From positions 4,231,001 through 4,295,000 of the forward strand of contig NC_066579.1 of the NCBI RefSeq assembly GCF_024323335.1: 64,000 nt of DNA, read 5' to 3'. Under the pieces are notes generated by a model, which was given only the letters and a program-made list of their open reading frames with translations, was not told the origin of the DNA and made no database searches. This document shows, in pieces, positions 1-11,789 of this stretch. Position numbers and translations under genes: made by a program. The DNA comes from Lathyrus oleraceus (lineage: Eukaryota > Streptophyta > Magnoliopsida > Fabales > Fabaceae). The first letter of the stretch is position 1. The number at the start of each line of letters is the position of its first letter.

Positions 1-488
1 GAAGGGGAAATTTTATTGATTATTTCCATTTATGTGGATGACCTTCTAGAAATAAGAAGCTATGAGAAATAGATTGACAAATTAAAAGCTAATATGAAGC
101 TAGCTTTTGAAATGTATGACCTAGGAAAGCTAGTTTATTTCCTTGGCATGGAGTTTTTAGACTCCTCAATGGGAATGGTTATGCATCAAGAAAAGTATGC
201 ATGTGAAATATTGTCAAAATTCAAGATGTTGGAATGCAACTCTACAACCACAGTAGCTAACACAATCGTGAAGTTTAGAAAAGCAGATGTTGGTGAGAAG
301 AAAAGGATGATTCCACGATGTTCATACGAGTGGTAGGATCAATGAGATACGTATGGCAAAGCAAGCCATACATGAGCTTCTCAGTAGGATGGGTGAGCAA
401 GTTTATGAGCAATCCTATTAGACAAAACTACATTTCTGCAAAAATAATAATGAGATACATCAGGGGCACATTACTCTACGAAGGACTT
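1..488 (+). pseudogene. Old Ty1/copia pol relic, RT to RNase H part
   Basis: The reading frame at the left edge contains the copia reverse transcriptase signature YVDD (about bases 31-42), then the KLVYFLGMEF block and, after a frameshift near 300-320, the block ending MRYIRGTLLYEG that precedes RNase H. There are in-frame stops (for example TAG near 70) and at least one frameshift, so it is dead. It ends abruptly at 488, where the outer Ogre LTR begins, and the same frame resumes at 50804 after the GACTT target duplication. The start of the element lies outside the window. Confidence 0.85.
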
Positions 489-3400
489 TGTAGCGGTAAA
501 TTCATGACCATTAAGTTATGGATAAGCTTAACGTCAATAAAACCAGAGTCGTCACCGCGCTTTCATTGTTTCCAAAGGAAATGAGAAAAAGTACGAACAA
601 AGCCCAAAGATAAGAAGTTTTCAAATCAAAACTAATAAAATTCCAGAGATTACAGGTAAGGGGGTTGGTTACACAGAGGGAAGGTGTTAGCATCCAAAGT
701 GTCCTAGGTACTCCTAGGAAGCCTTTTTTTTATGTGTGTATGTGTTTTTGGTATAAAATGATGTTTGCAATAAATAGAGTGTGGGGATGAGAAAATAATC
801 CATTAATTATATTTTTGTGTTTGACAAGACCTTCGGACTTTTGTGCCTACGTACAAACATAAAAATGAGGGATCAAAACCCCGTAGTTCGTGGTATCAAT
901 TTCAAAATGAGTGGAGTGCTTTTGACAAAATTTAAATTTAAAAAGAGGCACAAATGGCCTAAAAGAGTTTGAATGGGTGTTAGTTCTTATTGTTTTTTTT
1001 TAAATTATAAGTCAATATGGTTAAGTTCATTTACAAGTTTGATTTAAAAAAAGATTTTTAAAATGCAATGGCATAAGGCCAAATTTTCTAATTTGCAAAA
1101 GAGTCTAAGTTTAGAAATCACAAGCAAAGAAGGTTTTTGAAAAGGGGGAGAGATTTGAAATTTAAGAAATGGGAGGAGATGAAGAGACTAATCCTAAGCA
1201 TAAAATTTAAAATTTAAGAGTTGAAAAGATCTGACCAATGGGATATAATCCAATAGACAAGAATGTCATAAAGAAACCCGCCTTTCCTTTGGACTTTAGA
1301 CTCAAGCAATATCAATAAGCAAGTAGCATTATGAAGAGCAAGGCATCAAATAAAGATAGCCACATCCAAGCTAGCAACTTCATAGTCTTCTTCTTAATCT
1401 TCCCATCTATCAGATGACATACTCCTTGAATGGCTCAAAATAAGGCATTAGACACAGGTTCAAAGTAACATTTGTATCAAGACCATGTAGCAGATGAATT
1501 CATGTAGATACTTGGACCAGATGAAAGCTTAAATCACAATAGCTTGACTTCAGAAATATTGGCATTGGCCAAGTCCTTTTGCATAGGTGTAGCCTAATTC
1601 TAAGTCCAAAGCTCATATCAAATCCAACAGTCCACACAAACATTTTTTTTTAGGGTTTTTGTTGTTTATTAGGTATTTTAAGCTTCTAAGACCACAAACA
1701 CAAACAAGATACACAAAAAAATATGTACAATCACAATGTATGGCTCAAGTGAGCAAAGTGAAAATGACATAAACATAAACAAGTTAAATGATATGTAAAA
1801 TGGCAAATGGAATGGTAAATGACTTGAATTTAAATTGCATAAAGTAAATGACTTGAAATTAAAAGCAATAATGATAAAAGTTAGTCAAATGTTAGTTGAT
1901 TAGATGTTAGAGAAGTTTTTCTTTTCAATTAATTAAGTCATTCTTTGGAGAACACTCAACCCTCTATTCACAAGCATGGATCATTGAACCAAGACATCTT
2001 CCAAAGGAAGGAAAAAAGGCCAAGTTTCCATAGAATACCATGAAAGGGAAGAGACTTCAATCTCACTTACTAGAATGCTATACCTTTGGGTCATAATTTA
2101 GCGCTATGTTAAGCAATCGTAATTGGACTTATATAGAAGTCACAACTATCTGAGGCCAGGCAATAGAAATTTTGGTGTTAATGCATGTTAGAGATATGGT
2201 ATAATGAACCATACTCCTAAAACATACCACACACAAAAAGAAAATGATCAAAGGATGAACCTAATCTCATCCATACTTGTATTGGTTCATCTAAAATGAA
2301 GTTATTGATGAACCAATTAGCCTTAGTATATTGAGACTTCATTGGTCAATGAAAGGGATGGGATAGAATGGGATTAAAGATGAAGACGGAGGGGAGATCA
2401 GACAAACACAAATTGGTCATGGGAGGAATTTTATCAAATTAAAATAATTCATTCGTTTTGGGAGATGAAATGTGCATTTCATCAATCCCCTAAATCCAAT
2501 GATTTTAATCCAACAAAAGTCAAATCAACTTTGACCAAGGCCCAAACACATAGTGAAACTTCACAAGTCAATAAAAATGACTCAACATGATTTCCATACA
2601 ATTAATCAATTAATAATCAAATTAAAATGCATTTAAATTAAATTATGTTTGATCAAAAACCTAAAACCTCTTCAAAACACCAAACAAATGACCAAGAGAT
2701 TTATCATAAGTCGAATAAGGTCAAATAACCTTGGACAAAAAATTTCATTATTTTTGAAAAGTCAGAAGTATTTTTAAACAATTAAAAATATGCACAAAAA
2801 CAATTAATTCATGAAAAATATCAAAATTAATCCAAAAAATGATTTTAATTCAGAAAAAGAAAGAGGAAAATATTTGGTTTTTTTTGGTGAAAACCCCATA
2901 TTTTTTGGATTAATAATGAAATTAATATGAATTAATTAAAAATAAGCAATTAAATAAAATAATCAGAAATTCAAAAAAAAAAAAAACCATCTGATCTCCC
3001 TCATTAATTGAGGTGGAAGATCAGATGGTGAGAAACGCGCATTCCACATGTACCTTGGTCAACTGAAACACACGCGTGGTATTCAAAAGCAACGTTCAAG
3101 ATTAAAACAATTTAAATGGATCATATGGCTGAGATGCATGATAACACATCACCGGAGCCATGGCTCCGATCTTCTTCTCCGGTGAACCTCATCGGACTGG
3201 TCCACCATCAACCATCACCAAAATTAAAAAGTAAGACATGGATTTAAAGAAAAAAATGCTCAGGGCCTGGAATCTGGCCTCAATTTTGTCCAATTCCAAG
3301 TATATAAAATGATACAGGGATTTGAATTTTGAGGATCATGAACTGAGTTGCTTCGATTTGACTTCAAAGCAACTCAATCTTCTTGCCTATATTGATAGGA

Positions 3401-5240
3401 CTTAAGACAACCAAAAATCACAAAGAATGGTGAAGAATTGAGGGAGAATCAAAGAGAAGAAGTTTCTGAAAAATCACCTTCGAGTTGATTTGATTCCATT
3501 TGATCTTGATCTGTATTTGATTGCTTTCTCTTCCTCTTGCAGAGTTCAATTGAGATGAAAAGGGAAGTGAATTTCTGGAGTTTGAACTTCCAAACAGAAG
3601 ATGAAGTTCAGGCTCGATTTCAAGAGAAACCTTCAGAAATTCTATGACAGTGAGGGTTTGAATTGGTCTAGCAAAGCTTGGGCAAGGTGTTGATGAAGTT
3701 CTGATCACAATGCACTTCTATTTATAGGCTATGGGATTGATATTTACACACTTCCAATTTTGGCAAAATTAGAGTTTCTCTCTTGCATGGATGCATGGGC
3801 ATGCACTAGGCCTATGAGATGATGTAATCGGATCCATATTTCAATGTTCATCATGCTGAAATCATGTTAGAAGTCCATGCAAATGTATATGAATAATGGA
3901 AGTTGAAATTATCCAAATGGTCCCTTAACTTACACCCATGCGCAAGTCCCTCATATTTTGGCCAATTGAGATGATTTTGAACTTTTTGGAAAGGTGAGAT
4001 CAAGGGGAACAACTTTAAAGTTGAATACTTTTACATTTGAAGCTTGGATTATGATGAATCTTGAGGTGGAAGTTTGGGAAATCAAACATATTTGAAAATT
4101 TTCTAAGTCCCAAGTCAAATGTTCACTCCTTCCACCTTGAATAAATTTTTCTGTGGATTTCAAATGAGAAAAGTTACTTCATCAAAGTAGTAACTATTTC
4201 AAACCTCTTTAATTAGATCACAAATTTGACCTCATTTGGATTTGGCATGAAGGAGTTATGCATTTTAGAATTTGAGGAAAATCACTTGTTCAATGGTAGT
4301 GGCCCAAAATGATCTATAATGTTTCCTCTTGGCACATGTATTTGCAAGTTGAATGTGCACTTCCTCTAAACATCAAAGTTGAAGTAGACATATTTAATTT
4401 GACAATGGAATTTGAATGGCTTTGATATCATAAATATTTATCAAGTTATGGTCTTGGGAAGTTGACCTCCAAACTAGGGTTCAGACAAAATGACCTATAA
4501 TCTTTCATCATAAAAAGTGACTTTCCAAGCATAACTAGCTCTATAATTAAACATGAAAGTTGTTTGTAATGTAATTTAAAGTATCTTTTCTCTTGGAATT
4601 ATTTTCATATGACAAACATTGCAGGAGATAGGGTCTAGGGAACCCCACTTTTGACCAGTTGACTTTCTCTGGTCAACCACCATGAACCAACTTGCTACCT
4701 TGACATTCTCTTGACCTTTGGGACTCATGGAGGATCTTATATGCATAAAAAATGTAATGTGAAGTACCCCTTGAAATATTTGATCAATTGTTGAAGAAAC
4801 TTGTTGAAGAAGTCACACAAGATACCTAGATGAATTAGGGTTTCCACGGCAAACAAACTTCAAACTATTGATGATTTCTTGATCAAAATGATATGTGAAG
4901 ACCATAGGGATCCATATATGATGCTTAGAGACAATGTAAACCAATTATTGATTGATCTCCTTTCATTGAGGGTCTTAAACCCTAGATATGAGCTTGATAG
5001 AGCATATGTGAGCATGCACACTACCTTCAAAAGCAACAAACTATACATTGGCATATTTTTGGTATTTTGGTTAGTAAATAATGAAAAACAAAGTATGATA
5101 CAATCAAATTGTGCTTGGTGATCTCTCCCCATGCAAACCCAACGAATGAGGGGTAAGAAGGATACCAAGGTGTGATCCCAATGCTAATGCATATGATGAG
5201 ATAGCATTTGGGATCTTAGGGTTGAAATTGGGGTCTTACA
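489..5240 (-). repeat. 3' LTR of outer Ogre element
   Basis: Direct repeat of 46064-50803 in the same orientation. In the element's own direction it runs from 5240 (TGTAAGACCCC...) to 489 (...CGCTACA), giving TG...CA ends. In the stretches I compared by eye the two LTRs differ at roughly 6% of bases. Long AT-rich segments and short frames inside it are not conserved protein genes. A minus-strand TATA box lies at 3718-3726. Confidence 0.92.
3718..3726 (-). promoter_or_regulatory. TATA box in the 3' LTR (outer Ogre)
   Basis: Reads TATAAATAG on the minus strand, about 1.5 kb into the LTR. It is the exact counterpart of the TATA box at 49281-49289 in the 5' LTR. Read out from here, transcription would leave the element into the left flank. 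Confidence 0.6.
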
Positions 5241-5250
5241 GCTGCCCTTA
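5241..5250 (-). other. Polypurine tract of outer Ogre element
   Basis: Minus-strand TAAGGGCAGC directly abuts the TG start of the 3' LTR. It is the expected primer for plus-strand DNA synthesis. The same AGGGGCAGC form precedes the 3' LTR of the inner Ogre at 24839. Confidence 0.8.
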
Positions 5251-6800
5251 TTTAAGGACGTTCTAACTGAGGAGATGAAGGTTAAAATCTTCGTATCGAC
5301 TCAGTAGAATGGACTTAAATAACAACATATAGAAATAAATTTTGGTCCCTAAGAGACCTCATGATGCATATGATATAAATCTTCGTGGGGAAAATATTTC
5401 CACAAAGGAAAAGAATCCGGAGAAACCGAAAGTCCACAGGAGCATAATGCATTCCGTAAGGAAAACTCACTAGGGAGACAGAGACTCTGAGGGATAAAAG
5501 GTTGCGCGTATGCCAGACCACGACTTAAAACTGCTGGGGGACACAAGGGATTCCATGAAGATAACTCAATGGAAAGACTCAGTCGGGGATAAAAGGAAAA
5601 ATCTGCAGGGGGAACAGGTAAATCAGAACAAAGCTGAAATGCCTGAACCGAACAGGAAATGGCGATTTCACTGAGGAAATACACACTCGAACTCAACTTG
5701 GGAAGAAAAGATATTCAACACAGGAGTAAAAGAAGTATATTATCCACTAACGGCTACTGGGTAAGGAGATAACATAATCTGACAGAGAGGACATCCGTTA
5801 CCGGTTAGGGTAAACGTATCAAGGATGACTCGTTGAGGGAAATAGAAGGTGTATTCATTACTAGTTACTGGGTAAAAATAACCAGCTGGGGAAAAGCCAA
5901 ATAGGGTTTACAACTACCCGTTACTGGGCAGAAAACCGCAAAGAGGAGAGTATCTGTCACAAGTTAAAGTGACCATATCAAGGATAGACTCAAGGGAAGA
6001 ATATCTGTCATCAATTGAGATGACCATATCAAGGATAGACTGCCGGAAAAAAGTAGGAATTACATCTATCAGTTACTGGATAGAATACCAAAAAGAGAAT
6101 ATCCATCATCGATTAAGATGAACATATCAAGGATAGACTCAATGGGAAGAATATCCGTCATCAATTGAGATGAACATATCAAGGATAGACTGCCGGAAAA
6201 AAGCAGGAATTACATCTATCAGTTACTGGATAGAATACCAAAAAGAGAATATCCGTCGTCGGTTAAAATGAAAATATCAAGGATGGACTCAACGGGAAGA
6301 ATATCTGTCATCAATCGAGATGAACATATCAAGGATAGACTACCTGGGGAAACATAAAATGAATCCGCTGGGGAAAATAAGAGGAAGTAGATTAATGTTA
6401 TCGGATATTGGGTAAGAGTAAAGTACTCGCAAATTGAGAAGAATATTACCAGTTACTGAGTAATAGACTCTCAAGGGATCAAAAGCATCAATCTAGGTAA
6501 GAGCTAGAAAGAAACGGTCAATCAAAGACTCGACCCGATGAGGATATAACTCAAGGGGAGTGGTTCCATCCAGATAATCGACTGGGGAGGAAGCTGAAAT
6601 AATAATCATCCATGAGGAAATAACTCAGTGGGGAATGAGAAAGGTTAAATTCTTTCTGCTTAAGGGATTTACACTCTACAATTGAAAGAGGACAGACACA
6701 CCGAATCTACGTGGAGGAAAGGATACCACCATAGCAGAGGATCAAAAACAGGATGAATCATAGAAATGCAATAATGAAATCTATGGATGTATATGCATAT
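5251..6800 (-). repeat. Tandem-repeat 3' UTR of outer Ogre (150-bp units)
   Basis: A non-coding stretch between the polypurine tract and the inner insertion. Units starting at 5996, 6146 and 6296 are spaced exactly 150 bp apart, each holding two copies of a smaller motif around ATATCAAGGATAGACT. Weaker related copies (GGTAAC/TTACTGG blocks) extend over about 5740-6480. Hypervariable tandem repeats in this position are known for legume Ogre elements. The 3' UTR continues at 26805 after the inner insertion. Confidence 0.8.
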
Positions 6801-6945
6801 GTATATGTCATACCCCAAAATTTGCCCGTTAATATTACAAGGCATTTTTCAAGGCACTCCAACTTATTTTTCAAGACATTGATCTTAAGGGAACAAAGGC
6901 CCAGCACACAGGTGGCCAAATCCAGAAAATGGCTTAAAATGGCTT

Positions 6946-7007
6946 GCTCGCTAGGCGAGCAAAATCCTTCGCCTAGCGAACCCTTCGCTACACCACTCGC
7001 CTAGCGA
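6946..7007. repeat. Cluster of CGCTAGGCG-type palindromes in LTR
   Basis: GCTCGCTAGGCGAGC (6946-6960), TTCGCCTAGCGAA (6968-6980) and TCGCCTAGCGA (6997-7007) are inverted repeats around a 3-nt centre. Six further partial copies lie at 7533-7616, and all are repeated in the 3' LTR near 24980-25041 and 25566-25640. The first cluster lies 62-123 bp upstream of the TATA box, where a factor-binding array would be expected. Function unknown. Confidence 0.6.
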
Positions 7008-7068
7008 AGCTTGCGAATACCAGAAATTTTGGGCTTCATTCTGAGCCCATTAGGTCACAAAAATTCAT

Positions 7069-7076
7069 TATAAATA
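7069..7076 (+). promoter_or_regulatory. TATA box of inner Ogre-like LTR
   Basis: TATAAATA, followed about 30 nt later by an A-rich then purine-rich leader with repeated AAACCCT motifs, as in plant 5' leaders. The copy in the 3' LTR is at 25103-25110. The start site is inferred near 7100. Confidence 0.65.
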
Positions 7077-7332
7077 CCACAACTTCAGTCAGAGCCAAAA
7101 AAAAAAAACCAGACGGACGGACGGAGACAGAGAGGAAGGAAAACCCTAGCAAGCAAACCCTAACAGAGGCAATCGGAGCAAACCCTGGAGGCTAACCAAG
7201 AGAATTCAGAGCAACCCTAAAGGAAACCCTGAAGGAAACTCATCTGCACAAAGGTTACCTCCGCCCAACTCAATCCGACGCCAACCCTAAGAGTGACTTG
7301 CCAATTCAAGGTTGCAATTCAATTGCAAACAG

Positions 7333-9571
7333 GTTTGCATTACTATTACCGCTTTATGTTCCTAATTCACATGTGATATCATAATTGAATTCATAAATAT
7401 ATTTGAGGTTTTGCATGTGGACTTAAGTATGCCTGGATATCTTGAATGTTTCACCATGTAATTGCTGTAATGGATGCCATAGGGTTTGGAGCTTGCTGAA
7501 ACTGTACTGCTGTTAAATTTAAAACCCGCAGCCGTTCGCTAGCACATCGCTAAGCGAACATGTAGCGAGTGCTCGCTAAGCCTTCGCTAGGCGAGGCAGT
7601 AGCGAACATGACAGTCGCTGTTTTTCGTTCTATTTTGATCTTTGCTCATCTGACCTGTTTTATTATAACCATGCTTGGTTTACCTGATACTATTACTGCT
7701 TTGGTGCAACTCTTGATTGCGCCCCATTTGGTGTTCTGACCTGTTTGCGAAACTTTGTAAGGGCTCACATACTCCCGAAGAAGGTAGCTTGCTAGGTATT
7801 CCACTTTATTTGTGGGATACCCTTATGGAGATTCATCCTAATTACCTAATTGATTACAAATGTTTTGGAGATTCATCCTAATTACCTAATTGATTATAAA
7901 ATATTGCCTTTGAATATGTGATCTTGGACCTCTCTTTGTTGCCTTACGGTATTACGGTATTACGGTCATGTCCCGCGAAAGTGGGGATACACTTAGCAAA
8001 GATCCTTCGATTAAATCATCAGGTCCCTATAAGATAAATCATAGTCCCTCGGATGTTGCCTGCGAATATATGATTTTGTCCCTCGATGACCCTTCGTTGT
8101 AGCCTACGGTTAAATGATGATTGTCCCTTCGAATGCTAAGGTATCCTTGCAAATGTTGCCTTCAATGACCAATCGATGACCCTACGATGTCCCTTTACAT
8201 CCAAAGGATAAAACTACTTACTTCTCAATAGTAAGGACAATTTTACCCTCATAAGGATAGGAAATGCCCATAAAGACCTTGGGTAGGTATAACTCTTAAA
8301 TGCTGACTCACAACCTAAAATACTTTTCACACCTCACACTTTGCAAAACATCTACTAGAAAATCACCACTTGGTATACATTCGTACTAGAATCATTGCCA
8401 AGTTATATTTTTCTAAACAGTTTTCTAAACAGCTTTCAAAATTAAACGAGATAAACACTTTGTATACATTCGTACAAGAATCATTACAAAGTTAAACTCT
8501 CTTTCCAAAACATTTTCTAAGCAGTTCACAAACACTTTTTCAGAAAAGAAAAACATAAGTGATCCAGCAATTAGGAGCCCATGGATAACCATGGATACAA
8601 AGGGTGCTAACACCTTCCCTTTGTATAATGTACCTCCCGAACCCAAAATCTAATTAAGGTCTTTCTTGTTCTTTTCCACCTTTCCTTATTGGATAAAAGA
8701 AAAGTCGGTGGCGACTCTTGCTATCCGCGACATTTTCTTTCCAAAGCAAAAACACAAAAGTCCAGTTCACCGTATGACAGAACTGACGACTCTGTTGGGG
8801 AAACCTTAAAAAGAGAGGTTGCCTTAAAAAACGAGATCACTCATTTGAATTGTCTGATTTACTTTTAAGGGATTGCTGGGGTATTTTATGCTTGAGTGAA
8901 AGATCCTACACCCGGATCTAGTGTACCTTAGGTAAGTAGCAAGAGATCATCGCGACTATCCGGCGTATACTGGAATGGTTAAAATGATGGCTACGGTTAA
9001 TGTGACACTTTGGATGTCCTGATGTTCCTCATGTTTACTTGAGGAAAAATTTGGCTTCCGCGTGGTGTCATCAAAGCATTAATCAGACCTTTAGAACCCT
9101 AATTGACTCATCCTAGCCATTAGAAAGTAGTGAGATAACTGACTTCGGTTCCGACTGGGGTTGGTTGAGACTCGATACTACACTCTTTGAGATTGGACTT
9201 TAGGGAAGCTTTGGTCAACCACTTGGTGTTGCACTGAAGTGGACTTAAAGGAAGGTCAATGATTGGAGATCCTTTTAGAACCCGGTTACTATTCTAGGAC
9301 AGGTTGAACCAACCAGACTTCAGTGGGGAGGGTACATACCTTTGGAACTCATGCAAGCCTTAAAACTTAGGAATGATGATTGTGTGACTTGCTTGTGCTT
9401 GTTATTTACATAACATCATAACATCATAACATCATAACATCATGGCATTGTACTAACCATTTCAAGGACTTTAAACATTGAAAACATTTCATACATTGCA
9501 TAGCATAACATCACATTGCATAACAGGTACTCTAAAGGGATCAATGTTCTCACGGTCTTCCTTCCAAACAG
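7333..9571 (+). other. Candidate leader intron (LTR leader to gag)
   Basis: Donor ACAG|GTTTGC at 7332/7333, about 230 nt downstream of the inferred start site; acceptor TTCCTTCCAAACAG at 9571 with a pyrimidine-rich tract. The downstream exon would begin 4 nt before the gag ATG at 9576. Removal would delete the rest of the LTR and the primer-binding site from the message. Another donor (CAAG|GTTGCA) lies about 22 nt upstream. Splicing is inferred from sequence only. Confidence 0.45.
8784..8801 (+). other. Primer-binding site, inner Ogre-like element
   Basis: TGACGACTCTGTTGGGGA, four bases after the 5' LTR. It matches the TGGCGACTC...TGGGGA pattern of Ogre elements, generally assigned to tRNA-Arg. 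The outer Ogre has the sister sequence at 46037-46054. The stretch from here to gag (8802-9570) is non-coding leader. It includes short ATAACATC iterations at about 9412-9445. Confidence 0.8.
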
Positions 9572-9575
9572 GAAA

Positions 9576-10138
9576 ATGGCCCTCGAACAAATTGTCAAGG
9601 ATCTCCAGGCTCAGAATGCTCAACTCCAGGAGATGATCTTGAATTTATCCAAGGGGCAGGAGGAACTGAAGGCTCTATTGCTCGAGAAGAAAGACAAGAA
9701 ATCTGTGAGTCACATTAACCCGGGAAGAAGGCAGTTTACGAAGATCAATATGACTTTAGCACAAGCACTGCAGGGTATGCAAAAAGCAAATTTAATTACC
9801 CTCAGAGATCCTCCTGCAAATCCCAACACTACTTCTCCTTGTTATAATCCCAATGCCAGGTGTGCATATCACTCTGATAGCCCCGGGCATGATACAAACG
9901 ATTGTTGGTTGTTGAAGAATAAGATTCAGGATATGATCGACGTTGGAGAATTTGAATTTGATCCTCCGGAGACTCCTAATGTCATCACTGTTCCTCTGCC
10001 TAATCATGACAAGACTGTTAATGCTGTAGAAGATACTGATAGCGATTGCGACTTGGATAACTGGATTTTCCCAACGATTGGTGACGGACTCCATAATTGG
10101 AAGGCTGAAGACACTATCCCGATTTCCTTTAGTCAGGA
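9576..10138 (+). pseudogene. Shortened Gag (inner Ogre-like element)
   Basis: The frame is open from 9516, but I start at the ATG at 9576 because it follows the inferred splice acceptor and matches the Ogre Gag N-terminus (a Gln/Leu-rich coiled coil). The product, about 188 residues, jumps from this coiled coil to the Gag C-terminus with a CX2HX5HX4C knuckle (CAYHSDSPGHDTNDC). The outer Ogre has the same spacing. The central capsid-like gag domain is absent, as is the protease. The frame ends at GAG TAA, where GTAATT is also an intron donor. It is an internal-deletion product and unlikely to assemble particles alone. Confidence 0.75.
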
Positions 10139-10383
10139 GTAATTGTTATTGCCTATTTTAGTGTTGCAATTTTTAATTTTTTACAATTGAACTTCTTAAA
10201 GAATTGTGTCTATGCCCGAGGCACAAATAGCTAATTTGTTAAGGGTTTTGTCATTTTCATAAGCATATTCACATTCAATAAATCAATGGACTTTTTTGCA
10301 TTCAAATATTGCGCTCTTTATCTTTCATGTCATCTTTCAAATAAGCTATGATTTCTTGCACACACTCACATAACCGATTGCAG
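10139..10383 (+). other. Intron between gag(-pro) and RT, inner Ogre-like element
   Basis: Donor GA|GTAATTG at 10139, T-rich body, acceptor CCGATTGCAG ending at 10383. Joining the flanks keeps the reading frame (phase 2) and removes the TAA that overlaps the donor. The downstream frame then runs into the acidic pre-RT segment. The outer Ogre has an intron with the same position, phase and donor at 39935-40198. An intron here is published for pea Ogre. Unspliced RNA would stop after Gag and spliced RNA would give the Pol fusion. Confidence 0.8.
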
Positions 10384-11035
10384 ATCCATATCCACTCTGG
10401 ATCCTGTTGATAATAATTCTGCTACTGTTCATTATGACTTTGAAAATCCGATCTACCAAGCCGAGGATGGAAGTGAGGAAGATTGTGAAGTACCTGGAGA
10501 GCTTGCCAGACTGTTACTGCAAGAAGAAAAGACTATACAGCCGCATGAGGAATCAATTGAAATTGTAAATCTGGGTACTGAAGTAGACAAGAAAGAAGTC
10601 AAAATAGGAGCAGGCTTGGGAAACAGTGTCAAAGAAAGATTGATCCAGATGTTACACGACTATATGGAGATTTTTGCTTGGTCTTATGAAGACATGCCAG
10701 GACTGGATACTGATATAATAGTACATCGTTGCCGATGAATGAAGATTGCCATCCTGTTAAGCAAAAGGTTCTTCGCATGCGTCCTGAAATGTTTGAGAAA
10801 ATCAAGAAGTATCTCCAAGAACCTCCAATTCTGATGCCACCAGTTGAAGGAAGACCTCTAATCATGTATTTGACCGTGTTAGAAAATTCAATGGGGTGTG
10901 TGTTGACGAGTCTGGTCGAAAAGAGCATGCCATATCCTACCTTAGAAAAAGTTTACCGACTGTGAAACAAGATACTCATTGCTCGAGAAAACTTGTTGCG
11001 CTTTGGCCTGGGCTGCTCGCTGACTAAGACAGTAT
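10384..11035 (+). pseudogene. Remnants of RT and RNase H (inner Ogre-like element)
   Basis: The first part (10384-10725) is the acidic pre-RT linker, followed by the start of RT (VKQKVLRMRPEM at about 10756). The frame then jumps to the RNase H start (PPILMPPVEGRPLIMYLTV at about 10828), so the whole RT core including YVDD is deleted. Two further small breaks occur at about 10905-11035. No active enzyme is encoded. Confidence 0.75.
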
Positions 11036-11785
11036 ATGTTGAATCATACCACTTTATTGATTTCTAAGATGGATCCTGTCAGGTATATATTTGAGAAACC
11101 TACTCTCCCTGAAAGAGTTATCTCTGACAATGGTACTAATTTGAACAACAAGATGATTACTGAACTCTGCACGCAGTTCAAAATAAAACACCATAACTCT
11201 TCTCCGTACCGGCCAAAGATGAACGGCGCCGTGGAGGCTGCTAATAAGAATATCAAGAAGATCATACAAAAGATGACAGTAACATACAAAGACTGGCATG
11301 AGATGTTACCCTTTGCCCTTCATGGTTATCGCACTTCAGTGCGCACTTCGACAGGGGCAACTCCTTTCTCTTTGGTCTACGGAATGGAAGCTGTTTTACC
11401 AGTGGAAGTTCAGATTCCCTCTCTAAGAATTATGAAAGAGGCAGGTTTAGACGAGGATGAATGGGTTCAGACTCGACTCGATCAGATAAATTTGATTGAT
11501 GAAAAGAGACTTGCGGCTGTTTGTCATGGGCAGATATATCAGAAGCACATGACCCAGGCATTTAACAAAAAGGTCAAGAGACAGGTGTATCAAATTGGCG
11601 ACTTGGTAATAAAGCGTATCATTCTACCACAAGGTGATCCCAGAGGCAAATGGACTCCCACATACGAAGGGCCATTTGTAGTTAAGAAGGTATTCTCTGG
11701 TGGAGCCATGATGCTTGCTACAATGGATGGCGAAGATTTCCCGCATCCTGTGAACGCGGACATAGTTAAAAAATACTACGCATAA
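11036..11785 (+). pseudogene. RNase H tail fused in frame to integrase C-terminal half
   Basis: The first 20 or so residues are the RNase H block (MLNHTT...SKMDP). The next residues are the second half of the integrase core: SDNGTN carries the second catalytic Asp and NGAVEAANKN the catalytic Glu. The C-terminal segment is GKWTPTYEGPFVV...VNADIVKKYYA. Missing are the rest of RNase H, the second RNase H, the zinc-binding HHCC domain and the first catalytic Asp. The junction is in frame, giving a 249-residue open frame. No chromodomain is present, as expected for Tat elements. Not catalytic as an integrase. Confidence 0.8.
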
Positions 11786-11789
11786 AAGA

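Larger units (their letters stand above)
6806..8779 (+). repeat. 5' LTR of inner Ogre-like element
   Basis: Begins TGTCATACCCCAAAATTTG and ends CGTATGACA. It contains a TATA box (7069-7076), a purine-rich leader and clusters of CGCTAGGCG palindromes (6946-7007, 7533-7616). A 41-bp direct duplication (GGAGATTCATCCTAATTACC and following) lies at about 7827-7908. The U5 end shares the block GGTGCTAACACCTTCCCT with the outer Ogre LTR, which supports a common lineage. Confidence 0.93.
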
